Shown: one piece after another, positions 23,664-35,200 of the stretch
Layout of the letters: the number at the start of each line of letters is the position of its first letter
Position numbering within the stretch: position 1 is the first letter of the stretch
Assembly (NCBI GenBank): GCA_025769875.1
Contig: JAGFNK010000185.1
Span: 29,229 to 93,228 of the forward strand
Source: Russula earlei
Lineage: Eukaryota; Basidiomycota; Agaricomycetes; Russulales; Russulaceae
Direction: 5' to 3'
Length of the DNA: 64,000 nt
The notes under the pieces: model-generated
What the model saw: the letters and a program-made list of their open reading frames with translations, nothing else
Told to the model about the DNA's origin: nothing
Database searches by the model: none
Program-made: the position numbers and the translations under genes

Positions 23664-26023
23664 ATGGACGACGAAACCGCAGAGATAGAACTTGTACGTA
23701 CGCTTTCTGAAGTAACTCTTGCCTCGACATTTTCCTCGACCATATGTCCAGTTGGAACAGAATCTCAACAAGACCCGCCAAATATCCCAGCGAATGACTT
23801 GTGAGCGAACCACGTCTCTCTAAATGGCCCAAATGTTTATGACTCTTTTCAGCCATCTTGACGAGCTTCGACAGTCGGTTGGTCAAGCTTGAAAAATCTA
23901 TTCTCCCTCTTTATACGTCGACTCAAGTTCTCACGAGGCGGGGAAATAGTAGGTGTCCTTGCCTTTTGTCGTCCTAGCTTCTCATTGAACAACCCGGAGA
24001 TATTGAAAGCGCCCTTCTTAAGATCGATGAAGCTGCAAGCAACCAAGAAGGAATAGCTGCGGAAGAAGCATTAATTTTGCGGGGGTGGGTTACCATAAAT
24101 GCTGGGAAGCACTGCATGCCATCACTTATTTTGATCTCAAAGTCCTCAACCAAAGCACCTCGATGTGTACACAGACGCACTGGAACGTCTCAATGCTAGC
24201 ATTGCCTTCGGTTCCGCCGCCGAGAACCAACGTGACACGGTCAGGATCGAGTCATTCTTCTTCCCACCCTTTCCTGATCTTCCAGTTGGCAGGCGAGGCT
24301 GGTCGAAACCGGGTCCAAGAAACTCGCCCAGTTGTTCACAAAAGTCGTCGCCGCTAGTTCATCCGGAAATCCTCCGGCGGGCTCTGAGTTCCAGTTCTCC
24401 CAGTTCCCTCGGGAAGAGGTCGCGACTCTCCTCCCCCTCGTCAAGTTTCTCCGCGCCCTCCCGTTGCCAGCAACGCATCCATCTCATCCGGCCGCCGCTG
24501 CCATACTGTCTGCTTTGAAGGAAGCGCAGCGCGGCTATGCCGAGATGCGCGGAAATTGGGCAAGGAAATGCTTGGAAGTGTATGGACGACGTATAGTGGA
24601 TCGAGCGGAGACAACGGATGGAATTTTAGCAGGGCGGGAATTGAGGAGATGGACAACCAACTTGCTTGATGTTGTCGAGGTCAGCGTTCCCGACGTAGAT
24701 GCCTTCAGTTCTGACTATGCTACAGGACGAATACAACCTTCTCACCCAGCTCGCCCCGCTCCCCGGCCAATCGCATCTCCCTTCTACCTACATCACACTT
24801 CTCACACCTCTAACTACCCTTTTCAATTCAACCTTATCTTCGCTCTCAGCCTTGATCAAGCGTTCATTACATAAGTACACCTTCCATGCCCTTGCCTCCT
24901 ATTCGGCTCTGTCAGCGTGTCAAGACAGATGGGATGATCTCATCACACGGCGCGCGGATCGAAAAGAGAACGAGCTTAAGGAAGGATCTCATGCTTTACG
25001 TGGAGTCTGCATGCGCAGCTTCCCCGAATTTCTAGCGGACCTCAAACTCGCAGGACTAGGGAGGGGCGGAGAGATTGGGACCGGATGTGCGGACTTTACA
25101 ATCACGGTGCGTCGTATTCATAGTCCCATGGAATAGTTTTGTTCACCCACGCCCAGACGACGCGGTATCTCGAGGAGTTGCTGGATGTTCGCGATGCCGT
25201 GGGTGCCACCCTGATGTTACTTGGTGATGGAAACTGGAAGATGGGCGACGGTATTCAAGCAAAACCTAACAAAGGGAAGCGCGCGCCGGGAAGCGAGAGC
25301 GTCCTTATTGAACATTATACATGTGCGTCATGTTCCTCTCGACCGAGACTATCTGATTTCTCACCCCTCAGGTATAGATGATGTTGTAACAACGCTGATA
25401 GCGAGTCTCACGACCCTCTCACGGTCGCAAAGACGGCCAGCCTTTGGGTCAGTTTTCTTACTGAATAATACCGCATATCTCTGCACAAATCTTCTCAAAT
25501 CACGATCACCCGTGTTGGAAATCTTCTCGCGCCCTACTGAAGAGACGATCAACTCGAGTTTCCGCACAGCCAAAGCGGGTTACTTTGAGTCGAATTTTTC
25601 ACCACTCGTGCAAGCGCTCGCCGAGGACAAGGACAAGTCCGGTGGTGGAAAGACGGCAGCGAAGGAGAAGTTCACAAGATTCTTCGACCTTCTGGAGGAG
25701 ACAAAAGAAAGGCATCAGCTTGCGAGGGTACTCGATGATGATGAAGAGCAGCGCCAGATGCTTGAGGATGAGGTCGTCAAGCTCGTCGTGCCGAGCTTGC
25801 GGCGCTTTACACAGAAGATGCGCGAGAAAGAGTTCAGTAAAAGTACGTCGAGGGCTAGATCTGTGCTGACGATCTGCTGAATGCACCTTTACAGATCCGT
25901 CTAAATGTGAGTTCTGGTGTTTCTTCCTCTCTGCAACAGATGGGTGAGCAAAATTGTTCTACAGATATCAAGATGACCCCCGAGGAGGTCGAGGCACAAA
26001 TACGGAGTTTTTACTCTTACTGA
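23664..26023 (+). CDS. EXO70: Exocyst complex component EXO70
   Basis: Eleven exons encode 610 residues: 23664-23693, 23752-23800, 23853-23948, 24000-24084, 24143-24239, 24293-24679, 24726-25106, 25157-25322, 25372-25842, 25895-25906 and 25965-26023. All phases agree, including a 12-nt exon. The N-terminus is the heptad-rich coiled coil of the family, around SFDSRLVKLEKSILPL. The body is the all-helical rod with the FLLNNTAYL segment. The end carries the family signature around KYIKMTPEEVE, just before the stop. EXO70 belongs to the octameric exocyst that tethers secretory vesicles to the plasma membrane; its C-terminal part binds PI(4,5)P2 and Rho GTPases in studied species. In a fungus it should act at the hyphal tip. 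Length is typical. It is a housekeeping gene and looks undamaged. Confidence 0.93.
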
Positions 26024-26967
26024 GCGCGCGGATGCGAAACGGAGGTATTCTCTGAGCTCTGAAAGTTCGTGAATTGCTATGATTATTGGTTTGATGATGT
26101 TGTACACACGAACCATGAGGGCGAGGGCATCTTGAGCACTCAGCGCCGGCGCAATCTAGATGTGATCGGTTGGAATGGCCCGAGCGCGTGCCCCATGTGC
26201 CCCCTCGCGCCACATCCTATCCTGCATGTCTCCATGAGGATGAGTGAGGAACATTGGCCCCACAAGCACAGCCGTTTCAGTGTGGGCGCGCTTGGCAGAA
26301 GTGAAAATGATCACCGTACCGCTGTCCTTATCGCTCATCCTCGATCTAATCAAAGCATCTTGATCGCTTCATGTTATAGCCTTCTGCCGCCACAACCGAC
26401 ATGACCTTTGAGTCAATTCTTCAATACAATACAGTATCTGGACCGTTTTCCGCAGTTGGGAGCTCCTCGGAGCTCACGCTCGATTAGGGGTACTCGGCGG
26501 TCATTTGCAGCCGTATCAGTTCCTGTGGTGGCACTGATCCAACACTTTGGTCCTTGTTCATTTCTGGTTGGCGTAATGACCGTAATAACCCCAACGATTG
26601 GCGTGGTTATTAACGGCAAGCCCTGTACGTGGGTGGCTTCCACTGGCAACTCATCAGAGACCGTAATGCTTGCGCCAGGACTGTAGGGAAAAGGAAGGAC
26701 ATATCTCGGAATTACATAAGCTGTGAAGGGACCAATCATATCATGATCATGTGATGCATAGAGGTCGACAGCGTGGGAATACTAAAATCACTACCTGCCC
26801 TCCACGAGCAATTTGGCGTGTTGGCCTCCTGGTACTCGAGCACGTCTCCCCGAGCCCATATATACCCCTTGCAATCCCGCACCAAATCCACTCCTTTCCG
26901 CTGCATCTTTCAGAATCGCTTTCCCTGATAGTCGGTCGCTGTGGCTTTGGCACCATACCAGTCATAC
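26024..26967. other. Intergenic stretch between EXO70 and the RBR gene
   Basis: No gene is supported. A minus-strand frame (26739-26413, 108 codons) starts with an aromatic and proline-rich segment and has a low-complexity valine/isoleucine/threonine patch. It has no signal or domain that I recognise. The last few hundred bases probably carry the promoter of the RBR gene at 26968. Confidence 0.35.
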
Positions 26968-28220
26968 ATGAGCCTTGACCTTGCGGCGTCTCCGCCCACC
27001 GCTTCAGTAGCCCAATCACCCCTTTGGGCTTCCCGTCAGCCGTTCGAGTCGAGGTCATGGTCTTCTGCAGGAACATCATCGGTGACTTTGTGTACACTTT
27101 TACGCAATTCACCATTCGGCTGACTCTCCAGGCTTTGTAGAGCGGTCCGGCCTGGTCCTCCCTGAGCGATGCTATCCCGTCGTATTCAATACGCGAGCTG
27201 CCCGCATTTCTGCGGCTCAAACTCGACGAAAAGGACCGACTTTTGGCTGCGGTGCGGGCAGAACTCGCTGCTGCGGCGTGGCGCGTGGTTTACTGCGTCG
27301 TGTGCATGGACAGCCTTCCGGAGAAATCGATGACGCGCATCGAGCCATGCGGGCATTCTTTTTGCAGGGATTGCGTCCGTGGGCTGGTCGTGTCGCAGAT
27401 AGAGTCCCGCCGATTCCCCGTCCTGTGCCCGACGTGTACCGCAGAGCCAGAAAACAACTCGGAGGTGATCGGGAGTGGGTGTCATTTTGTTGGGTCGGGT
27501 GATCCTTGGCTAATGGGGCGACGGTCGTAGAGGTTACGCGGGAGCTGGTGCTCAACATTGGTATCACGGTGGAGCAATACGATATATGGATCGAGTTGGA
27601 GATGTCAGAGTTCTTCGTTCGCCTGCAGTGTCGCAAGTGAGCACCGTTCGGATCAGGTTCCCGTGGCTGCGCCTCACAGCGTCTGACAGGTGCCAATACT
27701 CGAGTTTCTTCAACAGGCGGGAGCTCAACGAGGCACGAAACTTAAAATGCCCCTCCGCACTCTGCAACCATGTGTGGTGCAAGGGATGCCAGCAGGAGAT
27801 CGTCCCCCATGGACCAGAGCACTCGTGTGATGGCTCTTTAGAGTTGAAGCATCTGGTCCACCAGCGAGGGTGGAAGTATTGCCCAAGCAAGTCTATGGTT
27901 TTTCACGGTCATCATCGAGCACGAGAGGTGACCTCTGCACAGCATGCCGCACGCCATGTGAAAAGATTTCCGGTTGCGACTCGGTAACCGTAAGTGTGAT
28001 TCGACGAGACGGGGGGTGTTTGCTGAGCCATCCCATTCTCATATCGCAGTGCATCTCTCCAGGTTGCAACTCGTGAGTTTGTTGTTTCAGATCTGCGTCG
28101 GTCAGAGATGATCTCTGAGGACTCCTCCCAAGGCGGTTTTGCTACAGGTGCGGCGAACTGACCTTCAGGTCCGGCGTCCCTGCGATCGCCGCACGTCAAC
28201 CGCACCGGTGCCGTCCGTGA
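26968..28220 (+). CDS. RING-IBR-RING (RBR) E3 ubiquitin ligase-like protein
   Basis: Seven exons encode 302 residues: 26968-27081, 27141-27474, 27531-27636, 27690-27886, 27943-27989, 28050-28072 and 28133-28220. RING1 runs from about residue 90 (C-x-x-C, then PCGHSFCRDC and CPTC). The IBR-type middle holds CRKC, CNHVWCKGC and a histidine-cysteine pair. RING2 begins at WKYCPTC, passes CEKISGC and CISPGC, and ends with FCYRCG. RBR ligases take ubiquitin from E2 onto a RING2 cysteine before transfer. Here Cys of the CDSVTC segment is a candidate, by position only. Intron 4 (27887-27942) has a GC-AG boundary; it is needed to bring CP and TC together in RING2. The protein is short, with little outside the RBR module. 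Start choice rests on the phase-0 join of exon 1 to exon 2. Confidence 0.82.
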
Positions 28221-29256
28221 AGGCGTGAGCGGTGGTCCCCAGTCAGCCCCTTGGCCAAATCGGGTGTTCGAGTGTTGATCTCTACTTTCGACTTGTCTTC
28301 CCTCTGACGACTTTGTGCCCCTTGCCGATTGGCAACGCTATGAACGACCCTGATGTACAGTATATAACGCAAATGGATAGGATGGTGTAAGATCTCGTAG
28401 GCAGCATCACAGCATTAGCTAATCCGATTTTGGGATCATGGCATTCTGTGGCCCTGTTTAGGACCTATAACGACTGTTCCTAAGCCTAAGCCGAACGGGT
28501 CTGATCCGAGAGCAAGCGATCAAGTGGGATCACAAAGTTATGTTCCAAGGAGCCGCTATGATGCCTTTTTTTCATGGACGATTCGAACACCCGGACAAGA
28601 CGGGTTAGTGCCTGGGGCACAATAGCACGCCAGTGTGGCCTAGTCAACGATGACTGACATCGTGCACTCTAGCTCCCAGCACCTCGGATTCTACAGTCAA
28701 AAGTTGTGCGACAGCTGGTCGAGACACTCACGGCAAGACACGCACAATCTGAATTTACATTTCCGGACCGGTTTGTCCGTAATGCGCCAGGACTATATTA
28801 CATAATTTGAGTATTTGTGGCGAGTGAGGCGAGCGAGGCACAACGAAGACCGTCACCGTGACTTTGGGCGAGTTCGATTGCCAGCTGCCAGCCGAGATAC
28901 GCCCTCCCGGAACAACGGCTCTGCCCCTATGTGGTCCCATCCTTTTCACAAAGCACCCACGAGGAGGGAAAGTGAGGGAAATAGAACTTCTTTTTTCGTT
29001 TTCTTCGACTTTATCGCCGTGATCACGGAACTGATAATCGAATCTCGGTGGAAAACACTGGGCCTTGGTGAGAGGTCGTTCACCTCGCACCTGATGCGCA
29101 GTCGACGTGAAAGAGTACAGCGTGCTTGCTGCGGGGAATCTCGTGCCATCATGCGTATATATATCTGTTTGTGTCAATCCCCCGAACCCTCTTTCTCTAG
29201 GGCAACTATCGTAGAGGTCCTTTTGCTCAAGCATATACCATTCCTTTGACGTTTTG
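28221..29256. other. Intergenic stretch upstream of the giant GTPase gene
   Basis: Overlapping open frames occur on both strands between 28755 and 29249, but they show no domain or splice chain. I see no similarity to the sequence upstream of the second giant gene, so the duplicated block probably begins close to the start of the gene. Confidence 0.35.
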
Positions 29257-32200
29257 ATGTCGACAACTAACAGCGTAGATCCACCGTTGGACTCAAATCC
29301 TCACATCGGCGCCATTGACGTTTCCTCAACGGTAACATGTTCATCCCCTTTGGGTTTGGGTTTTAGAGTCTCATTATGCCTCCGTCCCAGTCTAGGGCCA
29401 TGTCAACCTCGACCGTCGACGGCAGCACCGAGTCAGATCGGTTTATGTCGTTACCGGGGACGCCCCCGGCCGATGGTGAAAGTACCTTCTGGGAGGGCGA
29501 GTCGGTTCATTCACTTGACATTCTGGTGACTTATTTCCGCAACGGTCTTCAGACTCTGATCCTCTCCCTGGGCCACCCCAAGGTTCAGAATCAACAGATT
29601 CGGATGATGGTGAGAAGTTTTCCCCGATGTGATCGTGATATCCTCACTGTCCGATGGCGCCAGTTGCGAGTTCTCTGACCGAATCTTCCACCGCCAAAAT
29701 GCCAAGTCCGTTACAGGAGCAGGAACAATCCCTGCCTCCCGAGGATACGTCCTGTCCCATAAAAGGGATGTATCGCCTTCTCGACCTGATCACAGAACAA
29801 GGGAGCAGCGGTCTTGGTAATTGCTCCTTCACAGGTTCAGTTTTCATACGCTCATTGAATTTATAGTGGATAAAATCGTCATCGCCCAACAGTCTCTTCA
29901 AGGATTCATCAATGCTTTGTCTCCAGGCGCTTACTCTTCTATCACAAAGGTCAATTTCAGGTCGCTGGATAAGTTTTTTCTCAAGCCAATCGGGGTTTAT
30001 GGATCGAAGGAGGAGATTGTAAGGTTCCTTCGTGATATTAATGCCATGGACGACAATACGTACGTGTCGCTTTCGAATACTCAATTGAGTTAATTCTTTA
30101 AGACAGCGCGCGGACCATGCTTATGCCACCTATCGTTGGAGCCGAGCCCATTCTAAAGTCGGGACTATACGTTGTGCGCTCATTCGTGCCTACTGCCGAA
30201 GAACAAGCCTATGTCTTGTACTGGCCTGAAGAAACGACATGGAACGACCAAGCAGTTCCTACCGTCAAGCGCAATAGAGTGACATTCATGCGGTATGAGT
30301 GACCACTCCTTTCATCCAACGTCCAAGATTGACGGGACACGCGTAGATATCTCACCAAGCTATGTGATCAAATTGTCTGCCTACTTTCACCAGAACATAC
30401 CAAAGGAATTGTTTGGGGTGAAGAGCATCGCACAGACAAAAACAAGTCGGGCCGAGTTTTTGACTTCGTCGTTGCGAAAACACACGACCAGGAGGAAAAT
30501 GTCATCGCCCGACCTGGATTCACGGTACGTTCTTCTGCGGAGCGCTCTTCCCTAGCACTGATTTCACCTCTTGTCGCCGAAAGATGGATTCCCCGTTACT
30601 TTTCACTCCACCGCTGCAATCAAAGTCGCATGTGGACCCCAAGATCCTATCTCCGAGGCTCCTCCACGGAGAATCCAATCAAGGTTTCATGACTGCCAAC
30701 TTTAAGCAGGCGAAGACTCTGTCCGAGCCATTTTCCAACGCGCATCAGAGTGCTTCGCAAATCCGTCTTCGTCTGTGAGCATCTCCTTCGGGTTTTCCTG
30801 CTATGCACGGCCTGAATGGGATAATGTTATAGCGATGATGACGTCGTGTTATGTCTCTCTGATACAATCGATGATAAGTCATTGGAGACTTTAATGGAAT
30901 TAGGGCTCAAATCAAAGTTTCCGAGCGAATACACGAATTGGAGGAAAGCCAGGGAAGAGATCGCACATCGCTTCCAGGAGACCCTTGTAACGCGTCAAGA
31001 AGAAATGAACGCAAAACTCGAGCAAGATTTTGAAGGCATAAGAGTCAAACTACGCGAAGCTGTGGTTGTCGAGGTGCTCAAGGCATTTCCGTGAGTACTG
31101 TCTGCTCTGGCCTCAGGTGAATTGAACTCATTCGCCGCCGTCATGATAATAACAGGTCCGTTCCACGCGAGGCGGTTCTGCAAAAGTCAAGTTCATCCGA
31201 GGGCGCCAACCCCAAGGACCTCGACAAAGACGCCGACAATGCGACAGGTAAAGCATGATTATTCTTCCTTATATTCCCAAGCTGACATGATCTTTAGACC
31301 CACTCCAGGACCTCTTTCGCATCTTTCCGGATACAAAAAAAGTATTTCGGAACTACATGCGCACCGCCCTTGGAAATGACATTAAAGACTCGGCATTCCA
31401 GTCTAAAAAGATTCGCATGGTTATCCTCTATCGTCTCCTCGATAATTTTGAAGGTCTAGATGCGTCTCAAATCTGTGACTTAGCGAACGCTGTACTTCTT
31501 CGCAGGAGCAAGGAGACCATCTTCAAACTTCTCAAAGACTTTGGGCAGGGCGACAAAGGCGGTAATAGTAGCCGCATTTGGCAGGTTGCCAAGGCCGCCA
31601 AGGACCGTGTCAAGAACGCTGTCGGTATGGGTGAAGGCTCCAAGCTTACAGATGAGGAGACTATGTGGAAGAACGCCAACAAGTACGGATCATCACTATC
31701 TGACTCCGACTTCCTCAAACAGCTCAGGAGCAACAACGTCGGAGAATTCTTGCCTGACTTTATTGCCGATGTCGAGGAAACTGCTTGTGCTTGTCTCAAG
31801 ACACAGATAGACGCCCTTGTGACTGGAGTTGGTTCGCAGATTTTTCAATCCCAGCAAGGAGCATGCAACGGGCAGCTACAACGAGAGGTTAGCAGCACGC
31901 GAGATAAAGAACTTGGGCACCTTCGGTCTGAATTTGTCCGTCGAGCTGAGGATTTATCCCGAGAGCGCACCGGATCGTATGTTTACCACAGCCACAAGTG
32001 CAGTAGCTAACACAATACAGTCGTAGGACTGTCTTCATCGACCGCTTCGAGAGTAAGAAGGAGCACTACTACTCCCCAGGTCTGTCTGCCTACCTTCAGT
32101 TGCTCAACCGGGGAGGGGAATGTCTCATCAGTTGGACAGAGTCCTATTTTATAAGCGGTCGTCAAGAATCATTGCAAAACCAAGAGATTGAATATGAAGT

Positions 32201-35200
32201 TCACACTTTGCGCCTACTGGCAGATCACAGGCACAATCTTCAGCTTGATCCGTCTTTCGTCCCTACGCCTATGGTCAATGACCGGTTATCTCAATCGTTT
32301 CGGGTTTCTTCTGACATCGTCGTAAGGTGTGTGACCATTGAGGCGGTACATATCAGTCCTTACTATCGCTACTCAGATACGCCCACCTTTTGAAAGATGA
32401 TAGAATTCTTTTGGGCCTAGTCGATTCCGTCGGAAACATCATGATCCTCCTTGAACGGCTAAACCGCATAGATGCTGCCATCAACAATCGATCTTATGCA
32501 AAGTTTTTCCACCAAGAAAAAATCGGCCAAACGTGCCTCATTGCCTTCGACGAGTCGAAACGTATGTTGGCCGTGTACGCGTCCGCCAGGGTATGTTCTT
32601 ATTTTTACGATGCTTCCATTCCTAACTTTGGTATTCAGATGCAACTTCATGTCTTCGTATTTGACGAAGAGCTCAAGACCTTGCGAGGACAGGGGCCCGC
32701 AATCGACCTCCAGACATTTTATCGTCCTGGAGTATCTATTATCCATGCTTGCTTCATTCACGGGAGTGAAGAGATACTATTTGTGGACTCGGGCGCTCAG
32801 GCGAGGGTTTTCTCGTTGACTTCGCTGCAGACCAAGTATTTGCGATTGCTCTTACTTTCATACCCAGCTTTCTGACACTTCTTTGCAGACCCGCTTCTCT
32901 ACAACTGCCCCAAGTACCGCACGCCATATACTCCTCCCCAGACGGGTCATGTTTGCTTGCTGTTCAACAACAGGACGGAGTGTCTAGTTTGATGGCATAT
33001 CACTGGTCTACATTCGCATCCACCAGTGGAATCTCTGTCGCGCTTCCTGACTTCCCTGTCGATCTCAACGGGGCGCTTCTCACGTCCATCGTCCACAACA
33101 ATAACATTCACCTTATCGGCCTTGACCTCAAGTCACAGTCCTGTCGATCTGTTGTCCTCAATATCACCCGAAAAGCCACTGAGTTCACCTTCCAGGAACA
33201 GCAGTCCAAGGCATCATCTAAAAATGTCAAACAAACTGTCCACAATTGTCTAATTGGCTGCCACGCCGATGTTTGGACACGTTTTCCCGTTGTGCCAGCA
33301 GTGAAACGTGATACTATAACATCTTCCAGTGAACGACAAAGGAAGGCACTACTTTTTGTCACCGATGACGACAAGCGTCCCTTCTCTTCTCACTTCTCGG
33401 ATTACATTCACACTTTCGAGAGGGCTTCACGAAAACCAACTGGCAATGAGCTCAGCGGTATCTCTGTGTCTGCATGCACCTACCCTTCTTTCATCCACCT
33501 CTTCCTCTCTGGCCAAGATTGGCCAGTCTCCCGTTTCCGAGCAGGAGAATGGCTGGTGGATCTGCTATGCCTTATCCCCTATTCAGATTGCGATCACTCA
33601 TGAAAACAGATTCGTGCCGCTCAAGGACGGCGTTATCTCGGCGCAGTTGGAGAAGTCGCTGCTAGGAGCTGAAGTTAATAGAATTGTGGACAGTCTGTCG
33701 CTCGGATGGTATGAGTCGATTTTCCAGTCCTATTGGGCATCAAAAGTAAGGGATATTGTTTGATGTCTTTTAATGTGTCATTTACGCCCATCCTAGCCAG
33801 TAAAGGTAGTTTCATCGATGGGAGAGCAATCGGTCGGAAAAAGCTTCACTCTCAACCACCTCGTCGACACTTCTTTCGCCGGAAGCGCGATGAGGACCAC
33901 TGGTTCGTTTTCCGGGCGAATTCTTGACATCAGGGAACTAACAACACGTAGAGGGTGTCTGGATGTCTGTCTCTCCTACTGATGACGCACTCATCGTGGC
34001 TCTGGATTTTGAAGGTGAGCTCGCCGCCACCTCTTGCGAATCAATGGGTACAATCTAAGCACCGAACCACCAGGCGTACACAGTCTCGAGCGCTCAGCTC
34101 AAGAGGACACGCTTCTTGTCCTCTTCAATACTGCAATTTCTAATCTTGTGAGACCGCCGCTTCGCTTCGCCCTGTCCGAGTCGTCCTCTTCTAAATTCAT
34201 GCCTCGTGCAGGTTCTATTCCGTAATAACTTTGCTCTGAGCAGAGATATTACCGGACTCTTCCAGTCCTTCCAGTCGAGCTCGACCGTTCTGGATCCAGC
34301 ATCGAACCCATCACTCTTCCAGTCCACCCTTGTAGTCATTATCAAGGTAGGCGCGTACGCGCTGTATGTCACAGTTGCTTATTTCTCCTGCCAGGATGTC
34401 ATTGATTCGGACGCGGCCGAAGTCACGAGGGAGTGAGTTTTCCGAGTTATGAGATGTTCATTCGTCACAAACGTCATGTAGATTCTCGCTCAAATTCCAG
34501 AAGATTGTTCAGGACGAACAAGACGCTAATTTCATCAGTCGTCTTCACGCGGGAAAACTACAGATTATCCCATGGCCCGTTATAGAATCGGAGGACTTCT
34601 ACAATCTTTTTGCTACTCTTAAATGGAAACTTGACCAACAGTCGATCTCACATCACACCGCTGGTGAATTCTTGCATACGTTGAAGACATTGATGGCCAA
34701 GTTGAAGGTGTGTTAGTTCGCCAGCGTTCTTATATCCAAGTGGGGTATTGACCGTCTCTGTGGTCCCCCCCGACAGGCCAACGATTGGGGAGCTCTGTCA
34801 CGTGGGTCATCTCCGTTTCGGTTTGCCTCATCTTATATTTCTTCTGTAGAAACGATGGCCGCGCATCGCGCGAACACACTCCTTGCAATCTTGCCTAATG
34901 CCTTTGAGACGGGATTCTCCGAAGTCTTCCCCGAGCCTGAGCCATTGAAGGTAAGGGCAACATCAAGGATTTATCGCGCACTAAACTGAAGGCCACAGAA
35001 CCTCGACACGGATCTGGTGATCGAGGCAGAGGATACAGAAGCCCATTTTTTGCTAGCAGGACCGGATGCTCCAGTGGCGGATCGTGAACTTCGTCTCAGG
35101 GCTCTCCGTGAGTCTTGGGATCGTATCAATTCCAGGCAACTCGTCGACGACTCTGAATGGACATCCGATCTTGCACAATATCTGACCCAGCTCGTCGATC

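Noticed and set aside
26747..27220. Minus-strand open frame of 157 codons opposite the RBR gene start
   Set aside because: It lies antisense to supported RBR exons and has no motif of its own.
32074..32152. Intron starting at a GT after the HYYSP segment of giant gene copy 1
   Set aside because: The apparent GT-AG pair would shift the frame; reading straight through keeps one open frame into the next conserved segment.
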